The notes under the pieces: model-generated | Seen by the model: the letters and a program-made list of their open reading frames with translations, nothing else | Told to the model about the DNA's origin: nothing | Database searches by the model: none | Translations under genes and position numbers: made by a program | Assembly (NCBI RefSeq): GCF_002858935.1 | Contig: NZ_PJRT01000001.1 | Coordinates: forward strand, 1 to 64,000 | DNA length: 64,000 nucleotides | Reading direction: 5' to 3' | From: Pantoea endophytica | Lineage (GTDB): Bacteria > Pseudomonadota > Gammaproteobacteria > Enterobacterales > Enterobacteriaceae | Part shown: one piece after another, positions 8,391 through 20,717 of the stretch | How the letters are laid out: each line of letters starts with the position of its first letter | How positions within the stretch are numbered: the stretch's first letter is position 1

Positions 8391-9764
8391 TTAACCCAAA
8401 CGCTTCTGCGCTTCGCTGATGGCGAAGGCGACCTGTTGAGGAGCGACACCACCTTGCGCATTACGCTTATCCAGGCAAGATTGCAGCGACAGAATTGGAT
8501 ACACGTCATCCTCAATCACCGCGCTGAACTGCTTCAACTGCGCCAGAGTGAGCGCTTCCAGCGCCACGCCTTGCTTGATCGCTTCCACCACGGTTTCACC
8601 CACAATGTGGTGGGCTTCGCGGAACGGAACGCCTTTTGCCACCAGATAATCGGCCAGCTCGGTCGAGTTGGCGTAGCCCTGCTCAGCGGCTTCCTGGCAA
8701 CGCGGACGTTTTACCTGAATGCCGTCCAGCACCAGCACCGACATATGCAGGCAGTCGAGCCAGGTATCCAGCGCATCGAACAGCCCTTCTTTGTCTTCCT
8801 GCATATCTTTGTTGTACGCCAGCGGCAGGCCTTTCAGCGTCATCATCATGCCGGTCAGCGCACCTTGCACACGGCCACATTTGCCACGGATCAGCTCCAG
8901 CGCATCCGGGTTTTTCTTCTGCGGCATCAACGACGATCCGGAAGTGACTTTATCCGACAGCTCAAGGAAGCCCGCTTCACCGGTGTTGAAGAAGATCAGG
9001 TCTTCAGCAAAGCGCGACAGATGCACCATGCCAATCGAGGCGTCTGACAGCAGCTCGAGCACGTGATCGCGATCGGAAACGGTATCGAGGCTGTTACGCG
9101 TGGCAGAGGCAAAACCTAACCAGCCGGCCAGCTGTTGACGATCGATCTCGTAGGCGGTACCCGCCAGCGCGCCGCAACCCAGCGGACTGACATCCATACG
9201 CTTCAGTGCATCCTGCAGACGGCTCTCGTCACGCGCCAGCATCTCAACGTACGCCAGGCACCAATGCGCGAACGTCACCGGTTGCGCACGCTGCAGGTGC
9301 GTGTAACCCGGCATCACCGCGTCCTGATTGGCTTGTGCCGTGGCGACCAGCGCCGATTGCAGCTCACGCGTCGCCTCCAGCAGCACGGCAACCTGCTCTT
9401 TGCACCACAGTTTTAGATCGGTCGCGACCTGATCGTTACGGCTACGGCCGGTGTGCAATTTCTTGCCCAGCGCGCCGACTTTGTCGATCAGCTTGCCTTC
9501 CACCCAGCTGTGAATATCTTCCGCATCGCTTTGCAGAATCTGCTCAGGATTGGCGCGTACCTCGGCCAGCAGTTCATTCAACGCGCTTTCCAGCTGTTGC
9601 TGCTCTTCATTGGTCAGCACGTTGACCGTCACCAGCGCTTTTGACCAGGCAATCGAGCCGGTAATGTCCTGCTCGGCCAGGCGATAGTCAAAACGCAGCG
9701 AGTCGTTGAACTGTTTGAACCGTTGGTCTGCTGCCTGCGAAAAACGTCCGCCCCAAAGTGCCAT
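8391..9764 (-). CDS. argH: Argininosuccinate lyase
   Basis: Last step of arginine synthesis: splits argininosuccinate into arginine and fumarate. The protein is 457 aa, the usual length. The fumarase/aspartase-superfamily signature [12 protein letters not shown] is present, as are [12 protein letters not shown] and the catalytic-region [16 protein letters not shown] motif ([13 protein letters not shown]). Two ATG codons lie six bases apart (9770 and 9764); the Shine-Dalgarno AGGAG is only 2 nt from the first but 8 nt from the second, so 9764 (MALWGG, as in E. coli) is preferred. Last gene of the leftward argCBGH unit, separated from argG by a hairpin. Confidence 0.97.
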   Translation of the reverse strand: MALWGGRFSQAADQRFKQFNDSLRFDYRLAEQDITGSIAWSKALVTVNVLTNEEQQQLESALNELLAEVRANPEQILQSDAEDIHSWVEGKLIDKVGALGKKLHTGRSRNDQVATDLKLWCKEQVAVLLEATRELQSALVATAQANQDAVMPGYTHLQRAQPVTFAHWCLAYVEMLARDESRLQDALKRMDVSPLGCGALAGTAYEIDRQQLAGWLGFASATRNSLDTVSDRDHVLELLSDASIGMVHLSRFAEDLIFFNTGEAGFLELSDKVTSGSSLMPQKKNPDALELIRGKCGRVQGALTGMMMTLKGLPLAYNKDMQEDKEGLFDALDTWLDCLHMSVLVLDGIQVKRPRCQEAAEQGYANSTELADYLVAKGVPFREAHHIVGETVVEAIKQGVALEALTLAQLKQFSAVIEDDVYPILSLQSCLDKRNAQGGVAPQQVAFAISEAQKRLG

Positions 9765-9790
9765 CTGCATTACTCCTGAATCTGTTATAG

Positions 9791-9811
9791 AAAAGGCGGC
9801 CCGAAGCCGCC
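9791..9811 (-). terminator. Terminator-like hairpin between argG and argH
   Basis: On the minus strand the stem GGCGGC / GCCGCC (9806-9811 and 9795-9800) with a TTCGG loop is followed by TTTTC (9794 downward). It lies in the 75-bp gap between argG and argH, so it could reduce read-through into argH or protect an mRNA end. The U-run is short. Confidence 0.55.
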
Positions 9812-9839
9812 CTTGCAAAATAGGTCGATTGCCGCGGTA

Positions 9840-11057
9840 TTACTTCTTCTGCTCGTTCAGCGCGCGAATGCGTGAAGAGAGTGAGAACAAGCGGATAAAG
9901 CCGCCCGCGTGACGGTGATCGTAAACTTCGTCTTCGCCAAAGGTGGCGAACTCTTCTGAGTACAGGCTGTTAGCAGAGGTTTTCTGAATCGCCGTGGCCT
10001 GGCCTTTATACAGCTGCAGTACCACTTCGCCATTCACCTCTTCTGCCAATGATTCAGCTGCGGCCTGGATAGATTTACGCAGCGGCGCGAACCAGCGACC
10101 ATCGTAAACCACGTAAGACATTTCATGGCCCAGCTGCTCACGCCATTTGAAGCTATCGCGATCCAGCACCAGCTGTTCAACCGCACGCAGCGCGTTAACC
10201 ATGATGGTGCCGCCTGGAGTTTCGTAGCAGCCGCGGGACTTGATGCCTACCAGACGGTTTTCCACGATGTCGATACGGCCGACGCCGTGTTTGGCGCCCA
10301 GCACGTTGAGTTTTTCCAGGCACTGGAACGGGCTCAGCGTCTCGCCATTCACCGCCACCACACGACCTTTCTCCACGGTGACCGTGACATTTTCTGGCTG
10401 ATCGGGCGCTTCCAGCGGATCAACGGTCCACACCCAGCAATCTTTGTTCGGTGCATTGGCTGGGCTTTCCAGCACGCCGCCTTCGGTAGAGATGTGCCAT
10501 GCGTTCTCGTCACGGCTGTAGATTTTTTCCAGCGACGCGGTGGTCGGGATATTGCGCTCTTTCAGGTAATCCAGCAGCGCTTCACGTGAACGCAGGTCCC
10601 ACTCACGCCATGGCGCAACCACTTTCAGTTGTGGAGCCAGCGCGGTGTAGGTGGTTTCGAAACGCACCTGATCGTTACCTTTACCGGTTGCGCCGTGGCA
10701 CAGCGCATCTGCGCCCACTTTCAGCGCCAGCTCAACCTGGGCTTTAGCGATAATCGGACGCGCCATAGACGTACCCAGCAGATAAGTGCCTTCGTACAGG
10801 GCGCCAGTCTGCAGAACCGGATACACGTATTCGCTGATGAACGCTTCACGCAGATCAACCACGTGGCACTCAGACGCACCTGACTGCAGCGCTTTCTTCT
10901 CAACGCCTTCCAGATCGGCGGGATCCTGGCCAATGTTCGCCACGAACGCCACCACTTCACAGCCGCCATAGTTCTCTTTCAACCATGGAATGATGGCTGA
11001 AGTATCCAGACCGCCGGAGTAGGCCAGAACGATTTTTTTGATGTTTTGCGTGCTCAT
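9840..11057 (-). CDS. argG: Argininosuccinate synthase (type 1)
   Basis: ATP-dependent condensation of citrulline with aspartate to argininosuccinate. The protein is 405 aa with the N-terminal PP-loop AYSGGLDTS (about residues 12-20), [22 protein letters not shown] and [11 protein letters not shown]. This is the shorter type-1 form found in most bacteria; E. coli K-12 ArgG is the 447-aa type 2 and maps away from argCBH. Here it sits between argB (14-bp gap) and argH, so the cluster encodes five consecutive arginine enzymes. Regulation presumably follows the ARG boxes at the argC/argE divide. Confidence 0.96.
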   Translation of the reverse strand: MSTQNIKKIVLAYSGGLDTSAIIPWLKENYGGCEVVAFVANIGQDPADLEGVEKKALQSGASECHVVDLREAFISEYVYPVLQTGALYEGTYLLGTSMARPIIAKAQVELALKVGADALCHGATGKGNDQVRFETTYTALAPQLKVVAPWREWDLRSREALLDYLKERNIPTTASLEKIYSRDENAWHISTEGGVLESPANAPNKDCWVWTVDPLEAPDQPENVTVTVEKGRVVAVNGETLSPFQCLEKLNVLGAKHGVGRIDIVENRLVGIKSRGCYETPGGTIMVNALRAVEQLVLDRDSFKWREQLGHEMSYVVYDGRWFAPLRKSIQAAAESLAEEVNGEVVLQLYKGQATAIQKTSANSLYSEEFATFGEDEVYDHRHAGGFIRLFSLSSRIRALNEQKK

Positions 11058-11071
11058 GTCTTAATCCTTGA

Positions 11072-11845
11072 TTATGCGAGAATCCGGGTGCCAATCGACA
11101 CGCCGTTGAAAAGGGTTGGCAGTTGTTCAGCATGACGCCAGCTGGCGATATCGACCGGGCGACCGAGCGTGCGGGCGGCATCAAGCGCCGCGTTCACTTT
11201 CACGATCATGCCATCGGTGATGATGCCCTGCGCAATCAGCTGCTCCGCTTTCGCGGCGGTCATCTCTTCGATGCGCTGACCTTTGCCGTCGAGAATACCG
11301 CTGACATCAGACAACAGCACCAAATTGGCACCGATGGTCGCAGCCAGCGCGGTTGCCGCCTGGTCAGCGTTGACGTTCATCAACTCGCCGCCATCGGTGA
11401 TACCGATTGAGCTGATCACCGGCATATAGCCTGCACTCAGCAGCGTGTTCACCAGCGCCGGGTTGCCTGGCGTCGCGTTGCCAACGTGTCCCAGCTCTTC
11501 ATCGAACTGCGCCACGTTGACCAGACCGGCATCGCCGAGGCACAAACCCACCGCGCCGATGCCATATTTCTTCGCCCACGCCAGCAGCGTTTTGTTGGCT
11601 GTACCGGCTAACGCACCGGTAATAATGTCAATCTGATCGGCTGGCGTCACGCGCAAACCGTTCTTCTTTTTCACCGGCAGCGCGAGCTTCTTCATCAGCT
11701 CGTCCACCACGCAACCACCGCCGTGCACAATGATCAGCGGACGCTGATGTTCATTGCGGTACGCCAGCAGGGCATCAAACAGACGGGCCAGCGCTTCTTC
11801 GCTATCCAGCAGCACGCCACCCAGTTTAATGATTAATGGATTCAT
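11072..11845 (-). CDS. argB: Acetylglutamate kinase
   Basis: Phosphorylates N-acetyl-L-glutamate in the second step of arginine synthesis. The protein has 257 aa, one fewer than E. coli ArgB. The amino-acid-kinase fold signature is visible: [10 protein letters not shown] at the N-terminus, [12 protein letters not shown] around residue 39, [12 protein letters not shown] and [11 protein letters not shown] for nucleotide binding, and [10 protein letters not shown]. It starts 15 bp after argC and ends 14 bp before argG, consistent with one operon. It belongs to the short, arginine-insensitive class lacking the extra N-terminal helix. Confidence 0.97.
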   Translation of the reverse strand: MNPLIIKLGGVLLDSEEALARLFDALLAYRNEHQRPLIIVHGGGCVVDELMKKLALPVKKKNGLRVTPADQIDIITGALAGTANKTLLAWAKKYGIGAVGLCLGDAGLVNVAQFDEELGHVGNATPGNPALVNTLLSAGYMPVISSIGITDGGELMNVNADQAATALAATIGANLVLLSDVSGILDGKGQRIEEMTAAKAEQLIAQGIITDGMIVKVNAALDAARTLGRPVDIASWRHAEQLPTLFNGVSIGTRILA

Positions 11846-11860
11846 TGCGTTATCCGTTCG

Positions 11861-12865
11861 TTAAATCAGAGACAGCGTTTCGGGGAAGCCGAAACGAATG
11901 TTTAAACACTGAACCGCCTGCGATGAGGCGCCTTTCAGCAGGTTATCTTCGGCAGCCACCACAATCAGGTGCTGGCCTTGCATGGCGAAGCCGATGTCGC
12001 AGAACGGCAAACCGACCACCGCTTTCAGCGCCGGTACGCCTTTGTCATAGACGCGCACCAGCGGTTTGTCGTGGTAAGCGTTATGGAAGGCATCCGCCAC
12101 ATCCTGCTGCGTCACGCCCGCTTTCAGGCGGCAAGTGGTGGTCGATAAAATCCCGCGTGGGAAGCTGCCCAGATGTGGCGTGAAGATCACCGGCGTACCG
12201 AGATGCGCCACAATTTCCGGGTGATGACGATGATTAAACAGGCCGTACGGCTGCAAGCTCACTTCACAGAAGCTGGTGCCAACGTTGGCTTTGCGCCCTG
12301 CGCCGCTCACGCCGCTGGTGGCGTTAATCACCGGCCACTGTGCATCGTTAAGCAGGCCCGCTGCGATCAGCGGTTTCAGCGAAAGTTGGGCTGCGGTTGG
12401 GTAGCAACCCGGCACCGCAACCAGCTCCGCATCTTTAATTTTGTCGTGCTGCCATTCGGCCAGGCCGTAAACCGCCTTGTCCAGCCAATCCTGATGCTGA
12501 TGACTGAAACCGTAATATTGCGTATAGAACGCATCGTCGTTTACGCGGAACGCGCCGGAGAGATCGAACACCACGCAACCAGCTTTGAGGAATTCAGGTG
12601 CCAGATCGTGGCTGACTTCGTGGGCAGTGGCGAGGAACACCACATCCACTTTGTCGGCCCATTCGGCGGCGTCGCTCAGCGGCTGCAGCGGCAAATCGAC
12701 AATGCCTTTGAGCTGCGGATGCAAATCCGACAATAACTTTCCAGCATCCGGGCTTTGCGCTGAAACCGCCAAAGCGGTTATGTTCATATGCGGATGGCGA
12801 TTCAGGTAGGTGGCAAGCTCTACGCCAGCGTAACCACTGGCACCAACGATCAGCGTATTCAACAT
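11861..12865 (-). CDS. argC: N-acetyl-gamma-glutamyl-phosphate reductase
   Basis: NADPH-dependent reduction of acetylglutamyl phosphate to the semialdehyde. The 334 aa equal the family norm. The N-terminal Rossmann motif [10 protein letters not shown] (residues 8-17) and the catalytic cysteine in [13 protein letters not shown] are present. It is the promoter-proximal gene of the leftward arg operon and is divergent from argE across a 169-bp region that holds the arginine operators. Confidence 0.97.
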   Translation of the reverse strand: MLNTLIVGASGYAGVELATYLNRHPHMNITALAVSAQSPDAGKLLSDLHPQLKGIVDLPLQPLSDAAEWADKVDVVFLATAHEVSHDLAPEFLKAGCVVFDLSGAFRVNDDAFYTQYYGFSHQHQDWLDKAVYGLAEWQHDKIKDAELVAVPGCYPTAAQLSLKPLIAAGLLNDAQWPVINATSGVSGAGRKANVGTSFCEVSLQPYGLFNHRHHPEIVAHLGTPVIFTPHLGSFPRGILSTTTCRLKAGVTQQDVADAFHNAYHDKPLVRVYDKGVPALKAVVGLPFCDIGFAMQGQHLIVVAAEDNLLKGASSQAVQCLNIRFGFPETLSLI

Positions 12866-12971
12866 CAGGCTGTATACCTTATTACAGTCACACGTATCGG
12901 GTCGCGGCCTTGCCCCGTTGCCCAGAATGCCGTTTGCAGAAGATTTGATGCTTCACATGCAAGCGACGTTA

Positions 12972-13012
12972 TTGTATTTTTATTCACTATTAATGCATGA
13001 ATATTGATACAT
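12972..13012. promoter_or_regulatory. Twin ARG boxes (ArgR operator) between argC and argE
   Basis: Two adjacent 18-bp ArgR sites are readable: TTGTATTTTTATTCACTA (about 12972-12989) and TGCATGAATATTGATACA (about 12994-13011). Both match the TGAATwwwwATTCA-type consensus and the E. coli argE/argCBH operator. They overlap the divergent promoters, so arginine-bound ArgR would repress both directions. Confidence 0.9.
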
Positions 13013-13034
13013 CCTAACCCAAGGACCGTCAACA

Positions 13035-14183
13035 GTGAAGACAAAATTACCACCTTTTATCGAACTCTACCGCCAGTTGATTGCCACGCCATCAATCAGC
13101 GCAACCGATAGCGCACTGGATCAGAGTAATGAAACTTTAATCAATTTGCTGGCCGGCTGGTTCCGCGATATTGGCTTCAGTGTAGAAGTGCAGCCGGTGC
13201 CTGGCACGCGGCATAAATTCAACATGCTGGCGCGCAGCGGATTGGGCGCAGGCGGCTTGTTATTGGCGGGCCATACCGACACCGTACCGTACGACGACGG
13301 CCGCTGGACGCGCGATCCGTTCACGCTGACCGAACACGACAACAAGCTGTACGGCCTCGGCACCGCCGATATGAAAGGCTTCTTCGCCTTTATTCTGGAC
13401 GCGCTGCGTGACGTTGACGTGACCAAACTCAGCAAGCCGCTCTACGTCCTCGCCACCGCCGATGAAGAGACCACCATGGCGGGCGCGAAATATTTCTCTG
13501 AATCCACCCAATTGCGTCCGGATTGCGCCATCATCGGCGAGCCCACCTCACTTAAGCCGGTGCGCGCGCATAAAGGTCATCTGTCGAATGTGATTCGTAT
13601 TCAGGGACAATCAGGCCACTCCAGCGATCCGTCACGCGGCGTCAACGCTATTGAACTGATGCATGAATCCATTACCCAGCTGATGCAGCTGCGTAACACG
13701 CTGAAAGAGCGTTACAACCACGATGGTTTTGCCATTCCTTATCCAACCATGAACTTTGGGCATATTCACGGTGGCGACGCCGCCAACCGCATCTGCGCCT
13801 GCTGTGAATTGCACATGGATATTCGTCCGCTGCCGGGCTTAACCCTGAGCGATTTGGATGGTCTGCTAAATGACGCGCTGGCGCCGGTAAGTGCGCGCTG
13901 GCCGGGACGTCTCACCGTAGGCGAGCTGCATCCGCCGATTCCAGGCTACGAATGTCCGGCCGATCATGAGCTGGTGCAAGTGGTGGAGAAGCTGCTGGGC
14001 GTGCCAACCGAAGTGGTGAACTATTGCACTGAAGCGCCTTTTATCCAGCAGTTGTGCCCAACGCTGGTATTAGGCCCGGGATCTATCAATCAAGCCCATC
14101 AACCTGATGAGTTTATTGATACCGCATTTATCAAGCCGACTCATGCGCTTATCACCCAAGTCGTACAGCATTTTTGTCATTGA
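13035..14183 (+). CDS. argE: Acetylornithine deacetylase
   Basis: Zinc-dependent M20-family hydrolase releasing ornithine from N-acetylornithine in the linear arginine route. It has 382 aa. Metal and catalytic motifs are [33 protein letters not shown] and [15 protein letters not shown]; the last conserved histidine is in [11 protein letters not shown]. The reading frame opens with GTG at 13035, preceded by AAGGA nine bases upstream, and then matches the E. coli N-terminus (KTKLPPFIE); no ATG fits. Presence of argE implies no argJ-type recycling is needed. Confidence 0.96.
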   Translation: MKTKLPPFIELYRQLIATPSISATDSALDQSNETLINLLAGWFRDIGFSVEVQPVPGTRHKFNMLARSGLGAGGLLLAGHTDTVPYDDGRWTRDPFTLTEHDNKLYGLGTADMKGFFAFILDALRDVDVTKLSKPLYVLATADEETTMAGAKYFSESTQLRPDCAIIGEPTSLKPVRAHKGHLSNVIRIQGQSGHSSDPSRGVNAIELMHESITQLMQLRNTLKERYNHDGFAIPYPTMNFGHIHGGDAANRICACCELHMDIRPLPGLTLSDLDGLLNDALAPVSARWPGRLTVGELHPPIPGYECPADHELVQVVEKLLGVPTEVVNYCTEAPFIQQLCPTLVLGPGSINQAHQPDEFIDTAFIKPTHALITQVVQHFCH

Positions 14184-14430
14184 TGAACAACAAATGGGGC
14201 ATTTCACTGTTAAATCAGCAAATTGCCCCGTCATTGTTCGGGATTTGATAATAAGAATAACTTATCTCGCTTCGCTGCAAGCAAATTCTTTGAATTTCCG
14301 CCATTTAGCAGCACATTTACGTAGATTTAAGGCAATTGACGCGCAGGAAGATACGTGGCTAGATAAAAGACGATGTTATGCCCGTTGGGCGTAAGAGTAT
14401 TAAAAAAGACGATAAGGGTGTCAGGGTCCA

Positions 14431-17082
14431 ATGAACGAACAATATTCCGCAATGCGAAGTAATGTCAGTATGCTCGGCAAACTGCTCGGGGATACGATTA
14501 AGGATGCACTAGGAGAGAACATCCTCGACCAGGTGGAGACCATCCGTAAACTCTCTAAGTCATCCCGCGCGGGAAATGACACTCATCGTCAGGAACTGCT
14601 GACCACGCTGCAAAATCTCTCGAACGACGAGCTGCTGCCGGTGGCGCGTGCGTTTAGCCAGTTCCTTAATCTCACCAACGTCGCTGAACAGTATCAAACC
14701 ATTTCGCGTAGCGGCGATGGCGCGAACCATCCTGAACTGCTGAAAAAGACTTTCGAACGTCTGAAACAGCAAGGCGATATCAGCGAAGCGGCGATCCGCC
14801 AGTCGATTGAAGAGCTGTCGCTGGAGCTGGTGCTGACTGCGCACCCCACCGAAATTACCCGCCGCACGCTGATCCATATGCTGGGCGAAGTGAACAGCTG
14901 TTTGCAGCAACTCGATCATAGCGATATCTCTGACTACGAACGCACCCAGGTGATGCGCCGTCTGCGCCAGCTGGTGGCACAAGCGTGGCATACCGACGAA
15001 ATTCGCAAATATCGTCCAACGCCGATCGATGAAGCCAAATGGGGCTTTGCCGTGGTCGAAAACAGCCTGTGGCAAGGCGTGCCAGCCTTCCTGCGTGAGC
15101 TGAATGAGCAAGTGGAAGAGACTTTTGGCATTAAGCTGCCGGTCGATTTCGTGCCGATTAAATTTACCTCGTGGATGGGCGGCGACCGTGACGGCAACCC
15201 GAACGTCACTGCACCGATTACCCGCCACGCGATGCAGCTGAGCCGCTGGAAGGCCGCGGACCTGTTCCTGCGCGATATCGGCGTGCTGATTTCCGAGCTG
15301 TCGATGTCCGAATGCAGCGACGAAGTGCGCGAGCTGTGCGGCGATGCGGAAGCGCTGGAGCCGTACCGCATGGTGCTGAAGCGCCTTCGCGGCCAGCTGA
15401 TGACCACGCAGGCTTATCTTGGCCGTCGTCTTAAAGGCGAGCGCCTGCCGCGTCCGGCCGATTTGCTGGTCTCTAACGATCAGCTGTGGGATCCGCTGTT
15501 CGCTATCTATCAATCTCTGCAGCAGTGCGGCATGGGCATCATCGCCAATGGTCAGCTGCTGGACACGCTGCGCCGCGTGAAGTGTTTCGGCGTGCCGCTG
15601 GTGCGCATCGATATCCGTCAGGAGAGCACCCGCCATACCCAGGCGATTGCCGAAGTAACGCGCTATCTCGGCCTCGGTGATTACGAAAGCTGGTCAGAAG
15701 CGGATAAACAAGCCTTCCTGATTCGCGAACTGAATTCCAAGCGTCCGCTGTTGCCGCATCAGTGGGAACCAGGCGATGAGACGCGCGAAGTGCTGGATAC
15801 CTGCAAAGTGGTGGCCGAAGCGCCGCAGGGTTCAATTGCTTCCTACGTGATCTCCATGGCGAAAACGCCGTCGGACGTGCTGGCCGTGCATCTGCTGCTG
15901 AAAGAAGCCGGCATTCCTTACGCCATGCCGGTTGCGCCGCTGTTTGAAACCCTTGATGACCTGAACAATGCCAACGACGTGATGACACAGTTGCTGAACA
16001 TCGACTGGTATCGCGGCTTTATCAATGGCAAACAGATGGTGATGATTGGCTATTCCGACTCGGCGAAAGATGCCGGCGTGATGGCCGCCAGCTGGGCGCA
16101 ATATCAGGCGCAGGACGCACTGATCAAAACCTGTGAAAGCGCGGGCATCACGCTGACGCTGTTCCACGGACGCGGCGGCTCAATCGGTCGTGGCGGCGCG
16201 CCAGCCCATGCGGCGCTGTTGTCACAACCGCCGGGCAGCCTGAAAGGTGGCCTGCGCGTGACCGAACAGGGCGAGATGATTCGCTTCAAATACGGTTTGC
16301 CCGAAGTCACCATCGCCAGCCTGTCGCTGTACACCGGTGCGATTCTGGAAGCCAACCTGCTGCCACCGCCGGAACCCAAGCGCGAATGGCAGGAGATCAT
16401 GAATGGTCTGTCGGCGCACTCCTGCGCGATGTATCGCGGCTATGTGCGTGAGAATCCGGACTTCGTGCCCTATTTCCGCTCAGCCACGCCAGAGCAGGAG
16501 CTGGGCAAATTGCCGCTGGGTTCACGTCCGGCTAAACGTCGCCCAACCGGCGGTGTGGAATCGCTGCGTGCCATTCCGTGGATCTTCGCCTGGACGCAGA
16601 ACCGCCTGATGCTGCCAGCCTGGCTGGGCGCGGGTGCCGCGTTGCAGAAAGCGATGGATGAAGGTCATCAGGATGAGCTGGAGAACATGTGCCGCGAGTG
16701 GCCATTCTTCGCCACACGTCTTGGCATGCTGGAGATGGTGTTCTCGAAAGCCGATCTGTGGCTGGCGGAGTACTACGACCAGCGTCTGGTGGATAAATCA
16801 CTGTGGTCGCTCGGCAAGCAGCTGCGCGATCAGCTGGATGCGGATATCAAAGCGGTGCTGACTATCGCCAACGATGCGCATCTGATGGCTGACCAACCGT
16901 GGATTGCTGAGTCCATCGCGCTGCGTAACGTTTATACCGATCCACTGAACGTGTTGCAGGCTGAACTGCTGCATCGTTCACGTGCGCAGGAAGAGCGCGG
17001 TGATGAGCCAGATGCGCGTGTAGAACAAGCGCTGATGGTGACGATCGCGGGTGTTGCAGCGGGTATGCGTAATACCGGTTAA
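14431..17082 (+). CDS. ppc: Phosphoenolpyruvate carboxylase
   Basis: Replenishes oxaloacetate by carboxylating phosphoenolpyruvate with bicarbonate. The 883 aa equal E. coli Ppc. Catalytic His138 lies in [12 protein letters not shown], the glycine-rich loop is [14 protein letters not shown], and the conserved C-terminal MRNTG is present. Further conserved blocks are [13 protein letters not shown] and [10 protein letters not shown]. It follows argE as in E. coli but here its other neighbour is metF, tail to tail, without the katG-to-frw segment of E. coli. Confidence 0.98.
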   Translation: MNEQYSAMRSNVSMLGKLLGDTIKDALGENILDQVETIRKLSKSSRAGNDTHRQELLTTLQNLSNDELLPVARAFSQFLNLTNVAEQYQTISRSGDGANHPELLKKTFERLKQQGDISEAAIRQSIEELSLELVLTAHPTEITRRTLIHMLGEVNSCLQQLDHSDISDYERTQVMRRLRQLVAQAWHTDEIRKYRPTPIDEAKWGFAVVENSLWQGVPAFLRELNEQVEETFGIKLPVDFVPIKFTSWMGGDRDGNPNVTAPITRHAMQLSRWKAADLFLRDIGVLISELSMSECSDEVRELCGDAEALEPYRMVLKRLRGQLMTTQAYLGRRLKGERLPRPADLLVSNDQLWDPLFAIYQSLQQCGMGIIANGQLLDTLRRVKCFGVPLVRIDIRQESTRHTQAIAEVTRYLGLGDYESWSEADKQAFLIRELNSKRPLLPHQWEPGDETREVLDTCKVVAEAPQGSIASYVISMAKTPSDVLAVHLLLKEAGIPYAMPVAPLFETLDDLNNANDVMTQLLNIDWYRGFINGKQMVMIGYSDSAKDAGVMAASWAQYQAQDALIKTCESAGITLTLFHGRGGSIGRGGAPAHAALLSQPPGSLKGGLRVTEQGEMIRFKYGLPEVTIASLSLYTGAILEANLLPPPEPKREWQEIMNGLSAHSCAMYRGYVRENPDFVPYFRSATPEQELGKLPLGSRPAKRRPTGGVESLRAIPWIFAWTQNRLMLPAWLGAGAALQKAMDEGHQDELENMCREWPFFATRLGMLEMVFSKADLWLAEYYDQRLVDKSLWSLGKQLRDQLDADIKAVLTIANDAHLMADQPWIAESIALRNVYTDPLNVLQAELLHRSRAQEERGDEPDARVEQALMVTIAGVAAGMRNTG

Positions 17083-17100
17083 TCGAGTGACATGATGTGA

Positions 17101-17127
17101 AAAAGGAGCCAACTGGCTCCTTTTTTA
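17101..17127. terminator. Bidirectional terminator between ppc and metF
   Basis: Stem GGAGCC / GGCTCC (17106-17111 and 17116-17121) is flanked by A5 on the left and a T-run on the right, so it can stop both ppc and the convergent metF transcript. Confidence 0.88.
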
Positions 17128-17167
17128 TTGGATTTTGTAAGGCCGCCATTCATGGCGACCGCCAATC

Positions 17168-18076
<909 letters not shown>

Positions 18077-18114
18077 TCATCACATATCGATTGTTTTGCG
18101 GCCTTCGAACATCC

Positions 18115-18138
18115 ATACGTTTAGACGTCCAGATGCAC
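18115..18138. promoter_or_regulatory. MetJ operator upstream of metF (three tandem met boxes)
   Basis: Three consecutive 8-mers resemble the AGACGTCT met box: ATACGTTT (18115-18122), AGACGTCC (18123-18130) and AGATGCAC (18131-18138). They sit 51 bp before the metF start. MetJ with S-adenosylmethionine binds such arrays cooperatively. Confidence 0.8.
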
Positions 18139-18282
18139 AAAATGAACGATTCGCACGCTATCGTCAACTGAAAATTAATGAACAGGCGTGACAAATTTTC
18201 ACTCAAGGTGAAAGCGTTTCATGATGCGCGAGGGGAAGGTGAAGAATGCAGACGGACGATGCCGTCTGCAAAGTGAGGCAGT

Positions 18283-20715
18283 TTACAGCAGCTGTGCGAG
18301 GCGGTTGATATCCGATTGCAACGCGCCGGCCGTAACGTCACGGCCTGCGCCCGGTCCGCGAATCACCAGCGGATTATCACGATACCAGCGGCTTTCGATG
18401 GCAAACACGTTATCGCACGGCAGTAACGCAGCCAGCGGATGCTCTGGTCGCACCGCTTCCACGCCGACGCGCGCTTTGCCATTGGCATCGAAACGCGCCA
18501 CGTAACGCAGCACTAAGCCCATCTCTTGCGCCGCTTCCAGACGCTGCAGCATCTGATCATTCAGCTCGTCGGCGTTTTCGAAGAAGTGATCAATCGACTC
18601 ACCGTCGCAAATTGCCGGCACCAACGACTCGACACGCACTTGATCCGGCTCGATGTCGTAGCCCGCTTCACGCGCCAGAATCACCAGCTTGCGCATTACG
18701 TCCTGCCCGGACAAATCCACGCGCGGGTCTGGTTCGGTCAGGCCTTGCTGCCACGCCTGATCAACCAGCTCGCTAAACGGCACCGTGCCATCAAATTGCA
18801 GGAACAGCCACGACAGCGTGCCGGAGAAGATGCCGCTGATGGCCAGAATGCTATCGCCGCTTTCGCGTAAATCGCGCACCGTATGATTGACCGGCAAACC
18901 GGCACCGACGGTGGCGTTATACAGCCAGTGACGACCGGTTTTGGCGAAAGCATCGCGCACCTGACGCCAGCTCTGACCGCTCGACGCACCGGCAACCTTG
19001 TTGGCGCTGATAACATGGAAACCGTGACTGGCGAAATCATGATACTGCTGCGCCAGCTGCTCGCTGGCGGTGACGTCCAGCACCACTAAATCATCGAACG
19101 GGTGCGCACGCATCCACAGGAACAGCGACTCTTCATCGCGCTCGACCGCTTCATCATCAAAGAACGCCAATGCGCGGCTGGCTTCCAGACCGTCGTAGCT
19201 CAGCAAACTGCGGCTGCTGTCTGCCACGCCCGCCAGCACATACTCAAATCCCGTACGCGCCGACAGCGTTTCCTGCTCGCGGGCAAACAGCTCCAGCCAG
19301 CGTGAACCGATGTTGCCTTTGCCGAACAACATCAAACCGATGCGTTTTTCTGCGCGGAACAGCGACTGATGCAGTCCCTGAATCAGGTGCTGCGTCGGGC
19401 CGACGCGCAGTACCGCCACGATGCTGATGTGATCTTCCGATTGCCAGACAAACTCCACCGGCTGATCTTTGATCTGCTGCCAGAAGCGGTGGCTGTGCAG
19501 CGGATTACGCGTCACGCCCGCGCCCACCAGCGCCACCAGCGCCAAGCCGTCGCGCAGCTGCAGATGGCCCGGCAGTGCGGCGTCCTGCAACAGGTTGAAG
19601 GCGCTATTCACCACTTCCGAGGTGTAACACAGCTGCAGCAGGCGACGATCGGGATGCACGCCGATTGCCAGCGGACGCAGCTGCGCGCGCTTCAGCAGCA
19701 GATCGATCTCTTTCTGCTGGGTTTTGAAATCGTGATTGTCGGGAATTTGAATCTCCACCAGACACACATCATCGTGGCTGGTGACGATTCGCGCGCCGGT
19801 GCCGGAGGCTAGCACGCGTTCAATACGCGTCGAGCCTTGCTCAGGTTGATAGCTGCAACGCAGCTGCAAATCGATGTCGCTGTTGGAAACCGGCTGCAAG
19901 GTGCGGGTGTGCAGCACCGGCGCAGCCAGACGCGCCAGCTCGCTGGCTTCATCAAGACGCAGCAGCGGCAGCAGGCACGCATCAGAGACTTTACGCGGAT
20001 CGGCGCTGTAAACGCCTGCCACATCGCTCCAGATGGTCACGCGACCGACGCCCGCCAGCGCACCAATCTGCGTTGCCGAGTAGTCCGAGCCGTTACGGCC
20101 GAGCAGCACGGTTTCACCCGCTTCGCTGCGGCTGATAAAGCCGGTCACCACCAAACGCTTATGCGGATGCTGTGTTAACAGCTCCTGCAGCAGCGGCCAG
20201 GATTTGCCTTCATCAACCTGCGGCTGCGCGGCACGTTCAGCACGCAAGAAGTCACGCGCATCCAGCCAGGCGGCTTCGATCTCGCGCTGGCTCAAAACCG
20301 CAGCCATCAAGCGCGCTGACCAGATTTCGCCATGCCCCACCACTTCGGCATACACCGCGTCGGTGATGGTGCCATCGAGCAGCGCCGCCAGTCTTTCCAG
20401 ATCGCGTATAAAGGAAGACGTCAGGGTTTCGGCATATTCAGCAGGCAGCAGCGCAGCAATTAATTCGCTGTGAAAACGCCGTAAAGCCTGTTGCACCTGA
20501 TGGGCAGATAAGCGATCGCTCTGGCTCAATTTCAGCCAGCTGATCAACTGGTTAGTGGTGCTGCCTGCGGCAGAGACCACCATTAAGTCGCCTGGCTGGC
20601 TGTAATCCGCCATGATGCTGGCCACGCGCTGATAGCAACGTGCGTCGGCCAGGCTACTGCCACCAAATTTATGCAACTGCTTGATCGGCGTTCCCGCGCC
20701 CACTGAACTCGTCAT
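18283..20715 (-). CDS. metL: Bifunctional aspartokinase II / homoserine dehydrogenase II
   Basis: Carries out the first and third steps of the aspartate-family pathway for methionine. The protein has 810 aa, as E. coli MetL. The N-terminal kinase shows LHKFGGSSLAD (residues 14-24) and FISRSEAGETVLLGRNGSDY-type motifs; a central ACT-like interface precedes the dehydrogenase half, which shows LFGKGNIGSRW, ISANKVAGA, YNATVGAGLPV and DLSGQDVMRKL. It begins 2 bp after metB and is surely co-transcribed. A hairpin with stem GCAGACGG/CCGTCTGC (18248-18269) follows its stop and may end the transcript, although its T-run is poor. Confidence 0.97.
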   Translation of the reverse strand: MTSSVGAGTPIKQLHKFGGSSLADARCYQRVASIMADYSQPGDLMVVSAAGSTTNQLISWLKLSQSDRLSAHQVQQALRRFHSELIAALLPAEYAETLTSSFIRDLERLAALLDGTITDAVYAEVVGHGEIWSARLMAAVLSQREIEAAWLDARDFLRAERAAQPQVDEGKSWPLLQELLTQHPHKRLVVTGFISRSEAGETVLLGRNGSDYSATQIGALAGVGRVTIWSDVAGVYSADPRKVSDACLLPLLRLDEASELARLAAPVLHTRTLQPVSNSDIDLQLRCSYQPEQGSTRIERVLASGTGARIVTSHDDVCLVEIQIPDNHDFKTQQKEIDLLLKRAQLRPLAIGVHPDRRLLQLCYTSEVVNSAFNLLQDAALPGHLQLRDGLALVALVGAGVTRNPLHSHRFWQQIKDQPVEFVWQSEDHISIVAVLRVGPTQHLIQGLHQSLFRAEKRIGLMLFGKGNIGSRWLELFAREQETLSARTGFEYVLAGVADSSRSLLSYDGLEASRALAFFDDEAVERDEESLFLWMRAHPFDDLVVLDVTASEQLAQQYHDFASHGFHVISANKVAGASSGQSWRQVRDAFAKTGRHWLYNATVGAGLPVNHTVRDLRESGDSILAISGIFSGTLSWLFLQFDGTVPFSELVDQAWQQGLTEPDPRVDLSGQDVMRKLVILAREAGYDIEPDQVRVESLVPAICDGESIDHFFENADELNDQMLQRLEAAQEMGLVLRYVARFDANGKARVGVEAVRPEHPLAALLPCDNVFAIESRWYRDNPLVIRGPGAGRDVTAGALQSDINRLAQLL

Positions 20716-20717
20716 GA

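Noticed and set aside
8147-8419. 90-codon open frame on the plus strand inside the oxyR-argH gap
   Set aside because: It crosses the orphan terminator, overlaps argH, has no ribosome binding site and shows no protein family features; the sRNA reading fits better.
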